Source: Lycocorax pyrrhopterus obiensis (Eukaryota > Chordata > Aves > Passeriformes > Paradisaeidae). Taken from it: a stretch of DNA of 64,000 nt. The stretch is taken from contig JACSVZ010000022.1 of NCBI GenBank assembly GCA_014706295.1, forward strand, positions 10,186,830 through 10,250,829. Direction: 5' to 3'. The notes below the pieces were generated by a model. The model saw only the letters and a program-made list of their open reading frames with translations, was not told the origin of the DNA and ran no database searches. Within the stretch, counting starts at the first letter, position 1. Every line of letters begins with the position of its first letter. Of this stretch, positions 10,901 to 22,250 are shown in pieces. Both the position numbers and the translations under genes were made by a program.

Positions 10901-13003
10901 CTGCAGCAAGGCTTTTTATACAACATAGCAAATCTCCTTCCTTGTACCTGTTCTGCAATTTCCTGTCGTTTCTGTTCCAGGATTTTCTGCTGTTCATTTG
11001 TGTGATCCACAATATTTTTCCCTCCTACCAGCAGCTTGCTTTCCATTGTCTGAAAGGAAAAACCAGGGTCAGAAGTTTCTCTCAATGACCACAGAAGGTA
11101 ACTTTCTCTCCTATGGATACAACTCCTTCAGGGCAGCTCCCTCATTTAACCTTCTCTTTCAAGGCAGCTGCTACAAGAATCACCATTTCTTAAAGTTCCT
11201 ATAAAACTGTGGGATTAATGCAACAGTAACTTGTTTAGAATAAGGCACCACTGCAATGCGTGGCAAAGCTGGAGAACCAAAATGTGTGCTCCCCTGTAAA
11301 GAACTCGTTAATGATCTGTGACAGAATGAAACCTTTTTTGTGCCACAGTTTGTGAAAAGATGCATTGTCTTTTATCGTGCCAATTGCTTAAGATCAGCAC
11401 ATAAGAACAATGGAACAACTCATGAACATTGAAACATGTAATTAATAGTGGAAATTTCAACTTCTGGCTAGAAATAGTTTATTTTAAAATCTTCCAAACT
11501 AAACACAAATCACTATCCTGGAAACTTCCTGTGAAATATCTTTCCAAATTGGGAAACCCTTTATTTTCCCCACAGCCTAAAGAAATTGCTTTCAAAGAGT
11601 ATGACAAGGAAGAATTCTACCTTGATTTTTGCACTCAGCATCTCTGTTGCTTCCTTCTCTCGCTTCAGGTCCTCCATTTTCTTCTCCTTCTCTTTCAGCA
11701 GCCTCATCTTGTCTTCTGCTACCAAGCTGTGATCCTCGACTATAGCTTTCTTCTCAATCTCCAGCTTTTCTTGTTGCTCCCTCCAATAATCATCTTTGTC
11801 ATCTCCTTCATCCTCACCCTCTTCAGTGTCCTCCTCCTCTTCCCCACCCTCCCTTCTCCTTTCTCTCCTCTTTCTTTTGCCAATAGACCGTTTTTCCAAC
11901 TGTGCCTTGAGCCGAGCAATCTCCTCCTGGAATTCCCGCAGCAGAGCCTCCTTAGGATCCTCGTTCACTTGTGGCTTGTTCTTAATGTTTTTGGCACGGT
12001 TGGCATATCTCAGTGTGGTCAGTGTCTCCTCTACATTGTAAGAGGCAGGGCCTATATTGGCCACCATCACAGTTTTGGCGTTGCCACCTAACGAGTCCTG
12101 AAGTAGCCTGGTCAGCTTGGAGTCCCGGTACGGAATGTGCGTGCTTTTGCCATCTACCAGGGCAGAGATAACGTTGCCCAAAGCTGAGAGGGAGAGATTG
12201 ATTTTAGTGGCTTCCTTCAGCCTTTCCCCCTGTGCTCCGGTCTTTGCTTGCCGCTCGCTGCCTGCCAGGTCGACCAGGTTGAGCTTCCCAACACGGATGT
12301 GGTTCTCTCCATCCAGTCCCAACTCGCTGCACTCGATAGTGATCTGGAAAATGGCGTGAGATCGAGAGCTGTGCTCGTTCATGTTGGTGGCACCAACGGA
12401 GCGGTTCTGGTTTCCCAAATTCATGATGTGCTCTATCTCTTTGACGCTTTTCGTAACAATGGTGGTCAAATCCTTAACAAAAACCCCTGTGTCTGGTCTC
12501 TCCTTCAACTCCAGCCGCTTGGACTGATCTTTTGATAACAAGTCTCTGATTTCTTCTTGGTAAATTTCCAAATAAGACGCTCTAACTAAGTATTGCTGAT
12601 TTTGAGATCTAGAGATGTGGGTGAAGATGTGGTCGAATGAATTGGGGATGACCCCTCTCTTTTCGGGATCACCACGCACCCCTTCCATCGTATACGTTTT
12701 CCCTGTCCCAGTCTGCCCATAGGCAAAGATTGTCCCATTAAACCCTTGCAGAACAGAGTCCACAAGAGGTCTGAAGGTCTCATCGTAGAGTTCGACCTGT
12801 TTGGAATTCCAGTCATACACAGCATCAAAGGTGAAAGTTTTAGGCAGTTCATGAGATGATCCCCGTGGATTCTTCACTGAGACCTGCCCTAACTTGACAT
12901 CCACATTGACAACTTTTTCATAGGAAGCAGTTTTCTCTTTGCTGTTCATGGGCCGGCAGCGCACGACCACCCGCACGGACTCGGAGCTCTTTGCCTTAGA
13001 CAT
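7956..13003 (-). CDS. KIF3B: KIF3B, kinesin-II motor subunit (complete, 8 coding exons, 740 aa)
   Basis: KIF3B is the plus-end microtubule motor subunit that pairs with KIF3A and KAP3 as heterotrimeric kinesin-II, driving intraflagellar and vesicle transport. Coding exons: 11621-13003, 10948-11049, 10164-10286, 9933-10051, 9586-9699, 9018-9123, 8635-8813, 7956-8052. All have GT-AG borders and consistent phases (2223 nt). The large first coding exon holds the whole motor: P-loop GQTGTGKT at residues 96-103, NEHSSRSH (switch I) and DLAGSE (switch II). It ends in a charged linker ([17 protein letters not shown]). Then come the coiled-coil stalk and a basic Ser/Gly-rich tail ending SRGLVPK. Human KIF3B is 747 aa. 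The ATG at 13003 gives the canonical [21 protein letters not shown]1 sits in the last intron. A noncoding exon 1 is inferred at 16339. Confidence 0.97.
8250..8510 (+). mobile_element. CR1 LINE fragment in the last KIF3B intron
   Basis: The sense CR1 3' region contains GAGGTTCAGGCTGGATATCA and CATCCCTGGAAGTGTTCAA. It ends in the diagnostic terminal octamer repeat ATTCTATAATTCTATG. It is 5'-truncated and lies antisense to KIF3B between the exons at 8052 and 8635. Confidence 0.92.
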
Positions 13004-13059
13004 GACGGCGGGGCTGCGGCTGGTGCGATCCGACCGATGGATGATCCTGTGCTAGAAAC

Positions 13060-16000
13060 CTGAAACAAAAACAAAGCAGGAATGTCTGAAGGCAGTTTAC
13101 TGCAGGGGACAGCTTCTCACAAAGCCAAAGACTCGCTTCATTGATTTGAGCAGCATTTTGCATTCATTAGGTTGCAAGGGATTTTGAAGAACTAAAATAA
13201 CGTCCAACATGAAAACCCTGTAAAGGCCTGAACTGAGACAGAATTATTTTACCAAAGGCTGTGCTTCAAATGGTATCATTTTTACAAGCTCTGCTGCAAA
13301 AACTCATCATCCAATCACACCTTTACAGTTGGTAAAGATCCTTTTCTTGACCCTTAAAAATAATAATAAACCTTTTAAAACTATTTCTAAAAAGAACACT
13401 TTGCTATTTATTTTTTTGCAGCCAGGCCTTTTGTTTTAAATCTCCCATTTTGAAAATCTAGTACAGCCTTGCTCTCTCTGGAGCACAAGTCTGCTATTAC
13501 CTTTTCTTTTGGCAATATATTTTTATCAGGATTCCCCACAAAAGCCAGCCCTGCTCAACTACACTGACCTACTGACATCACTCCTGCTCTGGTGTTCCAA
13601 CTGCATCAGGTTTACAGGACTCACCATCAACCTAAACTCACATTGCATAAACCCAGATCACAGATCCAAGCCGTTCATGATTCTGGGTAGACAGAAGAAC
13701 ACGCTGGTGCATCCTCCAGTCATCAGCAAGATGAGCTGCCACTGAAAATGGAGCAAAAAGCCTGTGTTCCTGCTACAGCAGTCACTGCTAAAGCCTCACA
13801 TGGCAGATCTCAATGGCACAGCTTGGGGAATGCCATGTGGCTTCTAATAACGCTTTTTATTTCCAAAATATCTTCCAAGAAGAGCCCTGAGGTCCTTCTG
13901 CCAGCTGGAACTAAGTGTAAAACTAATACACACAGGGAATCCCAGGTAGTGCTGGCACATGTTCAGGTGTGGCCTCCTTGGGATGTGTTCACTGTTCCCT
14001 TCCCAGCTGGATCAGCAGGAAACAGGGATTTTTGTCTAATTGTTTTTCACACGATAATTGCATGTATCAGGAGAGCTTCTCCAACAAGGCGGCAGAGAAC
14101 TTCAGGACCAGAGCTAGTGGATGGGAAAGGAAGCACAATTCTAGCCCAATCTACAGATAGTCAGACTGGCAAAAAATAAAACAGAAGTAGCAGATAAACA
14201 TGGTTAAGAATTGTACAAAAACCTCAGTATGGCCTTGGGAATTTCCTTGGGTCTGCGGGGGGAAAGTCTTTGCTTCTCATTCTTCCCATAAAAGCACTGA
14301 ACTGGACACACATTCAGAATTCGCTCTACACCCTGCACAGTGAGTTCAAACTGCTACAGGAATTTTGGGTAGCTACTGAATAAAACCATTTCCCTCCTAA
14401 TTGACAGCTCCAGATAAAGGTGACCTTCCTGTCTGACCCACAGCAAACACGAATTCTGGAGCACGAACACAGAAAGAATAAGTGAAACGAGGACAAATCT
14501 TGGCAGAATCACAAAAAACAACCCTCCCTCTTCTCATCCTGAGGACTTGTATACATTAACACACGCTTCTCCTTCCACAGCTCCCAGAGACATTCCTGTA
14601 ATTCAAGTTCACAAGAGACAATTTTCTGACAAGGTCACATGACAACCACTGTGTCACGTATCTGCATGTTCACACTGGCAAATACTCGAATTAGGCACAA
14701 GTTCTGACAAGGAGAGCATGGATTTATTTTATATATTGAATATCTAAAATACTATTCTGATGAGAAGTGCCGCTTTTGTAAGCAACTATGACAAATATTA
14801 AATGATCAGAGTTCAGTTAGTCTTGCCAGAGGTAAACGGTGAACAAAAATCATGTTGCACATTTGCTGCTCCTCTGGGTGTACCTCCTCACCATCAGCTT
14901 TTAACACCTTTCCCCACTTCACTTGCAAGTCTCTTTTTATAGTCACAAACAACTGATTTTACCCCTGATTTGGGCTATTTTCATAACAACCCATCACGAA
15001 TCATCTCCAATTATTTTAGCTACTGCGGTGAAGTTTACTGGAAGCATAACAAATTATGGTTCTTCTCAGATTTATCCAAGTGTGTAACTGGAAAATAAAA
15101 CCAATTAGTTAGCAGTGTTTGTATTCCCCAGAAACTCCAGGGCAATGTTTGAGCTGCCAGAGTGGCTGGACACGAATGGCCAGAAAGCTGGGAATGCTGC
15201 TGTGCCATCCACTCTTCTCCATCAAAGATGGGAATTTTTTTACGACATAAGTTCAGCCTGAAGTGACCTGGGCCAGGTCCCTACAAGTCAAGGTCAAGGC
15301 TGAGATGGATGCACTTGCAAATGTGCCCCTGATGGAAGGCTGGGCAGAAATTGAAGCATTTTTATTTATTTCAGTCAATACAAGGTTGTGCCTGAAAAAT
15401 GACCAATGCCACAACCTGAATACAAACTGGGGAAACCACTTTTCCTCAAAAGCTTTCAGGGTTGGGAGGTGCTGACTTGGACAGCAGTGGCCCAGGCATT
15501 GTGCTCACCCCCGCCACCTGCCCTGACAGGTGATGTCCTGAGGCCACTCTGCTTCCTGCCTTAAGCTTAAACATCTCTGAAAGATTTTCTTGGAACTGCC
15601 CAAACCCTTCCCTTGCATCTCTGCACATCCCGAGGTACCACTCGAAACATTCCATTGCTTCTTGCCATTCAAATCTTTCAAATATTTGTGGTTTCGTAAT
15701 GTCACGGTTGAATTGTGTCTTTCCGTCCAGCCAAACCACCCTTTGTGCTGCTGTTCTCCTCTCGCCTCCCTGCCAAACGCTCCGCAGGCCGGGCAGGACA
15801 TGCCGGTGCTGCCGCTGGAGCTGGGCCGGCCGTGCCACCTGTGCCACGGTGTGCCCTGATTTCACTCGGCCCCTGGGGTCACCTCTGTCACCGCTGTCAC
15901 CTCAGCACGGCACCCCACGGGTGTTCCCTCCCCCGGAGAGCCGGGACCGCGGGCTCGTTCCCGGATTCACCCGAGCATCCCCCGCCGCCCTCGCGGCTGC

Positions 16001-16338
16001 GACACCGGGCACTGCAGGGAAGGGAGCCCGGGGACAGCGGAGAGCGCCCGTGGAGAGGGGGAAGGACCGCGGGGGAGAAGGACCGGGAGCGGGGGACACC
16101 CACGCGAACGGGGCCACCCGGCCGCGGCATCGCTCCCGCAGCTCGGCCGCGGGCGGGTCCCGCCGCCTCCCGCGCTCGCTGTCCCGGCCGCCCCACCGCG
16201 GTCCGGGCCGTGCCCACGCGTGGCACCGGGGGCGGCCGGGGGGCGGCGGGCTGTCAGCGGCCCGCGGCGTGCCGGCCCGGGGGGCTGGGGATGCTCGGGG
16301 CGGGGTGCGGGCGCGGCGCGGGGCCGGGCCGGACTCAC
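13060..16338 (-). other. KIF3B: KIF3B intron 1
   Basis: This is the 3.3-kb gap between the acceptor before the ATG exon (TTTGTTTCAG, exon starting at 13059) and the inferred noncoding exon 1 donor at 16338. I see no coding exon, RNA gene or CR1 copy. GC content climbs from about 15780 as the CpG island begins. Confidence 0.55.
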
Positions 16339-16570
16339 CTGCGCCGTCACCATGGAGCCGCTCGGCCGCTCCTCCCGCGGGCCCGGAAGCGGCGCGGCCG
16401 CTCCGCCCGCCCGTGACGCGCTTCCCTGGCAACGGGCGCGCCCGCCCCGCGCCGCCGCTCCCGGATGGAGCCGGGACAAAGGGGCCCCGCCGCGCCCCGC
16501 ACCGGGCACCCCGCACGCCGCCAACCCACAAAGTGCCGGGTTTTGCGCCAGGCGGGCGCGTCCCGCCGCT
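15780..16570 (-). promoter_or_regulatory. KIF3B: KIF3B CpG-island promoter
   Basis: The region is dense in CpG and surrounds the inferred noncoding exon 1. An ETS-like CCGGAAGC lies at 16383-16390. An RFX-type half site (GGCAAC, or GTTGCC on the gene strand) lies at 16428-16433, which would suit a ciliary motor gene, though the second half of the X-box is degenerate. Large open frames on both strands here are products of GC-rich composition. Confidence 0.65.
16339..16470 (-). other. KIF3B: KIF3B noncoding exon 1 (inferred; 5' end not defined)
   Basis: The minus strand reads GACGGCGCAG then GTGAGTCCGG, a strong donor at 16338-16337, 3.3 kb upstream of the acceptor of the ATG exon. The exon contains an ATG at 16352-16350. 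After splicing this opens an upstream frame of about 42 codons that overlaps the KIF3B start out of frame. The 5' boundary is a guess based on the CpG-island core. Confidence 0.5.
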
Positions 16571-16607
16571 CTGCCGCACCCAGGCTGGGGGCCTTTAAAA
16601 TCCTGCA

Positions 16608-16731
16608 AAGCTCGGGAATATTTCCAAGGAGGAAAAGACCACCATAAAGAAAAGACAGCTAAGAGTCAAATCCCCTTAACTAGAGCTGTCTGGAGCGCAG
16701 CAGTGCAGTCCAGCTCTGGTACCAGAGACTC
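16608..16731 (+). repeat. Diverged direct repeat, copy A
   Basis: This copy shares the core AGGAGGAAAAGACCACCATA and the later blocks GCAGCAGTGCA and AGCTCTG-TACCA with copy B about 540 bp away. It lies just past the inferred POFUT1 poly(A) site. I do not recognise it as a known avian repeat family. Confidence 0.65.
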
Positions 16732-16784
16732 CTGCAGTGGAAGAAGGAATGTCGGTGCACTACGAGTGAATACAAAATCAAGTT

Positions 16785-16790
16785 TTTATT
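16785..16790 (-). terminator. POFUT1: POFUT1 polyadenylation signal AATAAA
   Basis: TTTATT on the plus strand is AATAAA on the gene strand, 1.6 kb past the POFUT1 stop. The intervening 3' UTR (16770-18392) holds no other gene. It includes adjacent homopolymer T and A runs at about 16805-16831. The site lies only about 200 bp from the KIF3B CpG island. Confidence 0.5.
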
Positions 16791-17147
16791 AGTACAAAAA
16801 ATACTTTTTTTTTTTAGGAAAAAAAAAAAAGAAACACCCCACCCTAACATTTTGTTTTAATACTTTGTCTTCCCAACAGTGTGGGGAACGGCTTCCCCTG
16901 CTCCACAGCAAGGCAAGGCAGCCCCAAGGGCATCACCCAAGATCAGTAAACTGTATGACACAAGGAGGTTCAAAGTTTTCAAAAGCCCGGCACCCAAAGG
17001 CACCAAATCTGATGATTTTCCCCCAAATCCCATGATTTTAGCAGCCCTGAGGAAACAAGAGATGAGGTTTTGCCACCCTGACACCTGAGGGACCTTCTCA
17101 TTTAGCCCTCTTTTGCTCACTCCCCTAAGCCTTCAAACTCCTTCAGA

Positions 17148-17275
17148 GCTCAGAAACGTTTCAAGGAGGAAAAGACCACCATAAAAAGAGACATTTGGAG
17201 TTAACCACTCATAACCTTGCCTGGACTGCAGCAGTGCACTGGAGGCAGCAGCTCTGATACCACAGACTCACCCAA
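17148..17275 (+). repeat. Diverged direct repeat, copy B
   Basis: This is the second member of the pair, inside the POFUT1 3' UTR. By eye the two are roughly 70% similar over about 125 bp with small gaps, and they have the same orientation. Confidence 0.65.
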
Positions 17276-18392
17276 GCGGCATTTTTGAAGAATGAGCAGT
17301 TCTGTGCTCAGTCTTTGGACCAGAAAATGAAGTCACAGAAGCACCAAAAGGCATTGGTTGGGTCTCACCACATTGGGATTATCAGTGTTACCAGCATCAA
17401 ACCGTACCAGGCCAAACAGAGGAGTTTGGGCTGTTGCTTCCCCATCAATGAATAATTTTCCAGAGTTACCTCCACTGGGAGCTGCCCCAGACAAGGGTAA
17501 TGCTCTCAGAGGGGTTATTTTATAAAGTACAAAGCCAAACAAAACCCACTACCATAGACACAGGTATGACATACCCAACCCGACTACAGCTACTGTAATA
17601 ATCTTGGCTCAAAGTTTCTCTCCTAACAAAAACCTCATTGACATCAACAGCTACAAAGCTACGAGCCCTCAATCTCCAGCTCTGGACTGGCTGTGACAGA
17701 TCTCCTCCCATGTCCCTGCACACCCCTTGCCCCAGGTTGATGCAGAGAGGCTGAACAGGCAGCTGCCATGTCACACTGTGTCCCACTGCACTCCTTCAGC
17801 ACCACCAAAGAGATCCAGGGCCCCACAGCACTGGGTATGGATCTCTTTGGACTGGAGAAGGGACACTGAGGCACTGTGGGGACACAGGTCTGGTAAGACA
17901 ATAGTGGACCTTGATAAGACCCAGAGCTTTTTCAGTCCTGAGCTTCACCTTGCACGCCCTTTCCAGGGAACCTGACAATACTTTTGCACTTAAAAAGAAG
18001 AAATTACGGTCAGTTTTGGACATGAAGCTTCAAAACATCTCCAGGTGAGAGTTAAGAATTAACAGAGAAAGAAAAGAGGAGGAAATCTGAGCAGCTGCTT
18101 CATCATGATTGCTGGTGAATCCCAGGTAGTGAGAATGGAGAGCTGTAAAAGCTACATCTTAAAGAACTATATATAGTTTATAGTTTCCTATAAACTACAT
18201 GATTTAAAATTTCTATCTGAGCTCACATTGGAAACACAGGAGACATCAGACAGAACAGTCTGGAAGGAACTGTGAGGAGCATTGGAGGGCAGGAGCTCTC
18301 CCACAGCCCAGCAATGACTGCCCAGAGGGAATGCTGCAGCACCAAGGACCCAGCTCAGAGCCCTGGAACCACTGAGCCTCTTCCTGCTTCGG

Positions 18393-21300
18393 TCAGAACT
18401 CATCCCGCAGCCTCGGTGGGTGGTCCATGCCAAAAAACGAGGAGGGTTTCCCATGGACGTCACGCTCTCTTTTCACAAAGGCGGTGAAGGAAGAGACACA
18501 GTTCCCGATGAAGTGGTCGGACTGGCCAAGAATGTACAGATCAATCTGAGGCACTTCTGGCTGCAAGCTGACAACCTTGAGCTGCAGAGAAACGAGGAGA
18601 GCAGATGGATCCAGTCAGCTATTATCACGATCCAATGTCTTGGCATAATATTAGAAATGGAATACACAACAGAAAGTGAGTGAGTTTAGTCTTTCTCTGC
18701 CCTATAACTCATTTATGATTAGATCAATGTCAGAGCATTTCTGAAAATCACTTAGGTTTATTTAATTTAAGTCCTTTTCATGGAAATATTTACTACAATG
18801 TCAGATAATGCTCTTCAATCTCCCAGAAAAAAAAAAGGATCATTTTTATTGCTATGAGCCAAATTCACTTTGAGATGCCAATATTTGGCTGTGAATAACC
18901 TATTCCACGGTTATTGCCTGCCTCCGGTCCGTGACAGCCTCAGGCCAGAATCCAAGGGAGGTTTTTATCCAAGCACTCCTGCCAGAAGAGGTTTCTGCAA
19001 GACTCACCTTTTTCTGGAAGAACTGCTGTATTTCCGTTGTGTAGGGCTCGGAATCGGTAGCAATATAAACAGATTTAGCTTCAATCTTTGCCACCCAGAG
19101 CTTGAGAGCCCGTTTGATCTCTCTGAGGTCTGGCAGGCACATGTCCATGGTGAGAGGCACTGCAGCACTCCGGTCGTAGCCCACACACTGCGGTGAAGCC
19201 ATGAAGTGTGGCCCGGCCGTCCCGTCCTTTAACATGTTGCAGGCATTTTTCTATTGGAAGAGGGAAAGAGAATCACAGAATCATCAATGTTGAAGACCTC
19301 TAAGATCATCAAGTCCACACTTTGAACAGATACCCCATGCCCACTAAACCTTATCAGAAAGCACCACATCTACTTGTGTTCTGGGCACTTCCAGGAATGG
19401 CAATTCCACCACAGCCCTGGGCAGGCTGAGCCAGTGCTCAGTCACTCTTTCAGTGAAGAATTTTTCCCTAATATCCAGTCTGAACCTCTCCTGGTGCAAC
19501 CTGAGGCCATTTCCCTTTGTCCTGTCGCTGGGAGAAGAGGCTGAACTCCACCTTGCCACAACCTTTTCTCATTTTCAAAGTACCACATTCGAGTGAGAAA
19601 ACACCACCACATCCCCCACCTCTGCCTGTCTGAAAGAATCCCAGCAGCACTGCTAACACACAGGGAGCTCCTGAATGCCAGCAGGGATCAGGTGGCTCTC
19701 CCAGCACAGCTCCTTTCTGTGCAGCTTTGTCCACACCCCACTTGTCACCAGCCTACAGCCGCTGCCGTACCCAGTCCGAGCCGATCCTCAGGTGAATGCC
19801 GACGTAGGGCCGGACCAGCAGAGACTGGATATAGGCTTCTCCCTTCTTCACCATTGCATCAGACCACTCCATGTACTTCTGCAGGGGCCGGTGCTCCTCC
19901 AGGACAGGAAACTGGGCTGGAGCTCCAGGTAAGGCAAGGACAGGGTGCTCAGAGGGTGGAAACCTATGGAAAACCAAACCCCAGCAGTCTGAAACATGAC
20001 CTAACCTGCACAAAGACTGCTGTGAAGGTTAGAGTGGAAACCAGGAACACCCTAAAGTATGCAGCACTTGTTGCTCCAAATGTAGATAATTTTAGCTGTT
20101 TTGCCATCTGAACTGAAGAAATCTCAGGGACTGTATTTTACCTCAGACCTTTTATCTGCCAGACAAAAAGAGAAGCAGTGAGGAGCTACCAACCAGTGAG
20201 ATGTTACATTTCCACCCCAGACTAGAGCAATTCTGTCACCCAAACTTAGTGATAACCACTAAAGTCACTCATAGCTCTGAAAACACGAGGTAACCAGCAA
20301 AATACAGTTCATAATCACCAACTGGGAAACAAATTCGTTTTGACGATTAATTATATATTTAATCAATAAATACTTTAGTTAAATACTGCTGGCTCAGAAG
20401 CCAATCAGCCTAACAGAGTTCATACCTAAAGTAATGCCCACAGGAAGGGCTCAGCAAATATTTAATGGAAAAAGCATTAATATTTTTAATTATATTACTA
20501 ACTAACCACTTCAATTTCTCCCCCAAAATGTAAAGTCACAATACATTGTCACAGCTGCTTTCACGAGTGACTCTAAATGCCCCCAGTGACCTGCCAGCAC
20601 TTTTCCATCTTCTTGCTACCTTTGGATCCAATGGTCCTTGTATGTGGGACTGAAGGAAATTCCCTTGAAGAGCTCAGACTTATCAAAATCCACTTGGAAC
20701 TGATCCCAGAAGGGACCAAACGGATTTCCATCCTGCAAAGAAAAGACAAGTGCTCATTCAGTGCGTACACAGAGCCTACAAGATGGATCTAGCAAGATCC
20801 TGGGGTGCAAAGCAGGAGTCTGTTCCAGGAGGGAAGCAGCTGGAATACAACAGCCTGTTTGACACACCAGCTGCACAGGAAGGAGACAGTGAAATACATT
20901 AACGGAAGTTCACTGGGAAGGTTGCAAAGGTTGTCTTAAAGAACAAGGACACCACAGCTTCCAAACTTGTCGTTAAAGACAGGTTGCTTTAACACCAGCT
21001 GGAAAATTACCACAGCCGGGAAACAAAGAGCAGGAGATAAACTGCAGTCACAATCAAATGTGAAGTGATAAAATCTACTTGCACAGACTGTATTCCTGAT
21101 CCCCAAGCACTTGTAGACAAAGGAAACTGATGAAGGCACAGCACGCCACTCCACAAGTGGTGAAAGCAATGCCACACAGACCGATTTGCGGTGGGCAACT
21201 CCTAAATTTGCAAGTCAATGGCGACCTGAATGAGTCAGTCGTAGCCTTTGGAATTAAGCCGTGCCCGCAGGGCTGGGGAAGAGCTCACCTTCATGGGACA

Positions 21301-22139
21301 CGTGCTTTTGTCCGCGCTTCTCTGGGCAGCAGCCTCGAAGCAATAAGCCACTCTCCTGCCGGGCGGCCAGTGCCGGGGCGCCAGATGCTCCATGAATTCC
21401 TCCAGGCTGATCACGCGGTGGTACCGCCGGAGCGGCTCCAGCCTGAAGTGCTCCGAGTAGGGGACGTGCAGCTGTGGGGAAACAGAGCCCCTGAGCCGGG
21501 GGGCCCCCTCACCCGGGGCCCGCAGCTCATCGCCGGAGAGCTCCCGGCTCTGCCCGCAGCTCAACCCCGGAGAGGTCCCAGCCCTGCCCGCCGCGCCCCC
21601 GCTCCCTCCCCGCGCCCGCCGGGGGCTCACGTTGGTGTAGGGCGGGCGGTGGTGCCGGTACTCGATCCAGGGCGGCACGGCCAGGGTCCGGTTGAGGGCG
21701 CGGGCGAAGGCCAGGGCTCCCAGGAAGTGCTCGGCTTGGTTACCGAAGCGGCCTGCGAGAGACGGGGCTCAGGCGGGGACCGCGCCGGGGATGGACCGGG
21801 CACGGACCGGGGGATGCAGCGGGAGCCACACCGGGGGATGCGCCGGGACGTGGAGCGGGGAATGCAGCGGGGGACGGACCGCGGACCGCGCCGGGGGACG
21901 AAACGGGGTCTGCACCAGGGTCTGCACCGGGAACCGCACCGGGGCACTCGCCGGGGGTCGCACCGGGGGATGCAACCGGGAGATGCACAGGGGACCCGCA
22001 CCGGGAGAGCCTCACCCATGCAGGGACAGTAGAGCAGGTAACCGGCCTCGTCCAAGGCGGGCGCCACGCCGCCTCCCACCGCCATCACCGGGAGGAGCAG
22101 GAGGAGGACGAGGAGCACCGGGACCGGCGGCACCGCCAT
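18393..22139 (-). CDS. POFUT1: POFUT1, GDP-fucose protein O-fucosyltransferase 1 (complete, 7 exons, 388 aa)
   Basis: POFUT1 transfers fucose from GDP-fucose to Ser/Thr in EGF repeats of Notch and related proteins in the endoplasmic reticulum. Exons: 22016-22139, 21631-21752, 21289-21471, 20620-20732, 19771-19963, 19008-19250, 18393-18581. They total 1167 nt with consistent phases, the same length as human. The ATG at 22139 opens a leucine-rich signal peptide, then [24 protein letters not shown] at 238-245 places the catalytic Arg at 240, as in human. The C-terminus RDEF is the ER-retention-like signal. The N62 sequon (NRT) is kept, but the human N160 sequon is DKS here. Intron 1 is a 12-bp minisatellite and intron 5 carries a CR1. 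The gene shares its promoter island with plus-strand exons starting at 22251. Confidence 0.97.
19271..19570 (-). mobile_element. CR1 LINE fragment in POFUT1 intron 5
   Basis: The left end AATCACAGAATCATC is the reversed CR1 3' terminus. The body includes GGGCACTTCCAGGAATGGCA and CTCTCCTGGTGCAACCTGAG, both typical antisense CR1. It is in the same orientation as POFUT1 and is 5'-truncated. Confidence 0.9.
21775..22008 (+). repeat. 12-bp GC-rich minisatellite filling POFUT1 intron 1
   Basis: About 19 degenerate units of a 12-mer close to GGGGGATGCACC run head to tail and occupy nearly all of the 263-bp intron. Most units are exactly 12 bp, so frames stay open on both strands. This explains the long spurious reading frames here. 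Confidence 0.85.
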
Positions 22140-22250
22140 GGCGGCTCGTCGGCGGCCAAAGCCCGGCGCCACCATCCCGTCATGCCCCGCGGCGCGCCGC
22201 TCTGGAGGCCACCACCGAGGCGTGACGTCACTCCCACAAGGCCCCGCGCA
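22140..22250. promoter_or_regulatory. Bidirectional CpG-island promoter with a perfect CRE
   Basis: Only 111 bp separate the POFUT1 ATG (22139, minus) from an ATG on the plus strand (22251, context GCA-ATG-G). A palindromic TGACGTCA, the CREB/ATF element, lies at 22223-22230. In human, POFUT1 and PLAGL2 are also transcribed divergently from one short interval, so the plus-strand output may be PLAGL2, the putative upstream gene, or both. Confidence 0.65.

Noticed and set aside
11429..12091. 220-codon plus-strand frame
   Set aside because: It lies opposite the KIF3B motor-linker exon and is explained by that exon's composition.
15699..16598. 300-codon plus-strand frame and several minus-strand frames in the KIF3B island
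   Set aside because: They are low-complexity Arg/Pro/Gly frames in GC-rich DNA, with no family resemblance and no splice logic.
21130..22032. 300-codon plus-strand frame antisense to POFUT1
   Set aside because: It is antisense to POFUT1 exons 2-3 and the 12-bp minisatellite, whose unit length keeps every frame open.
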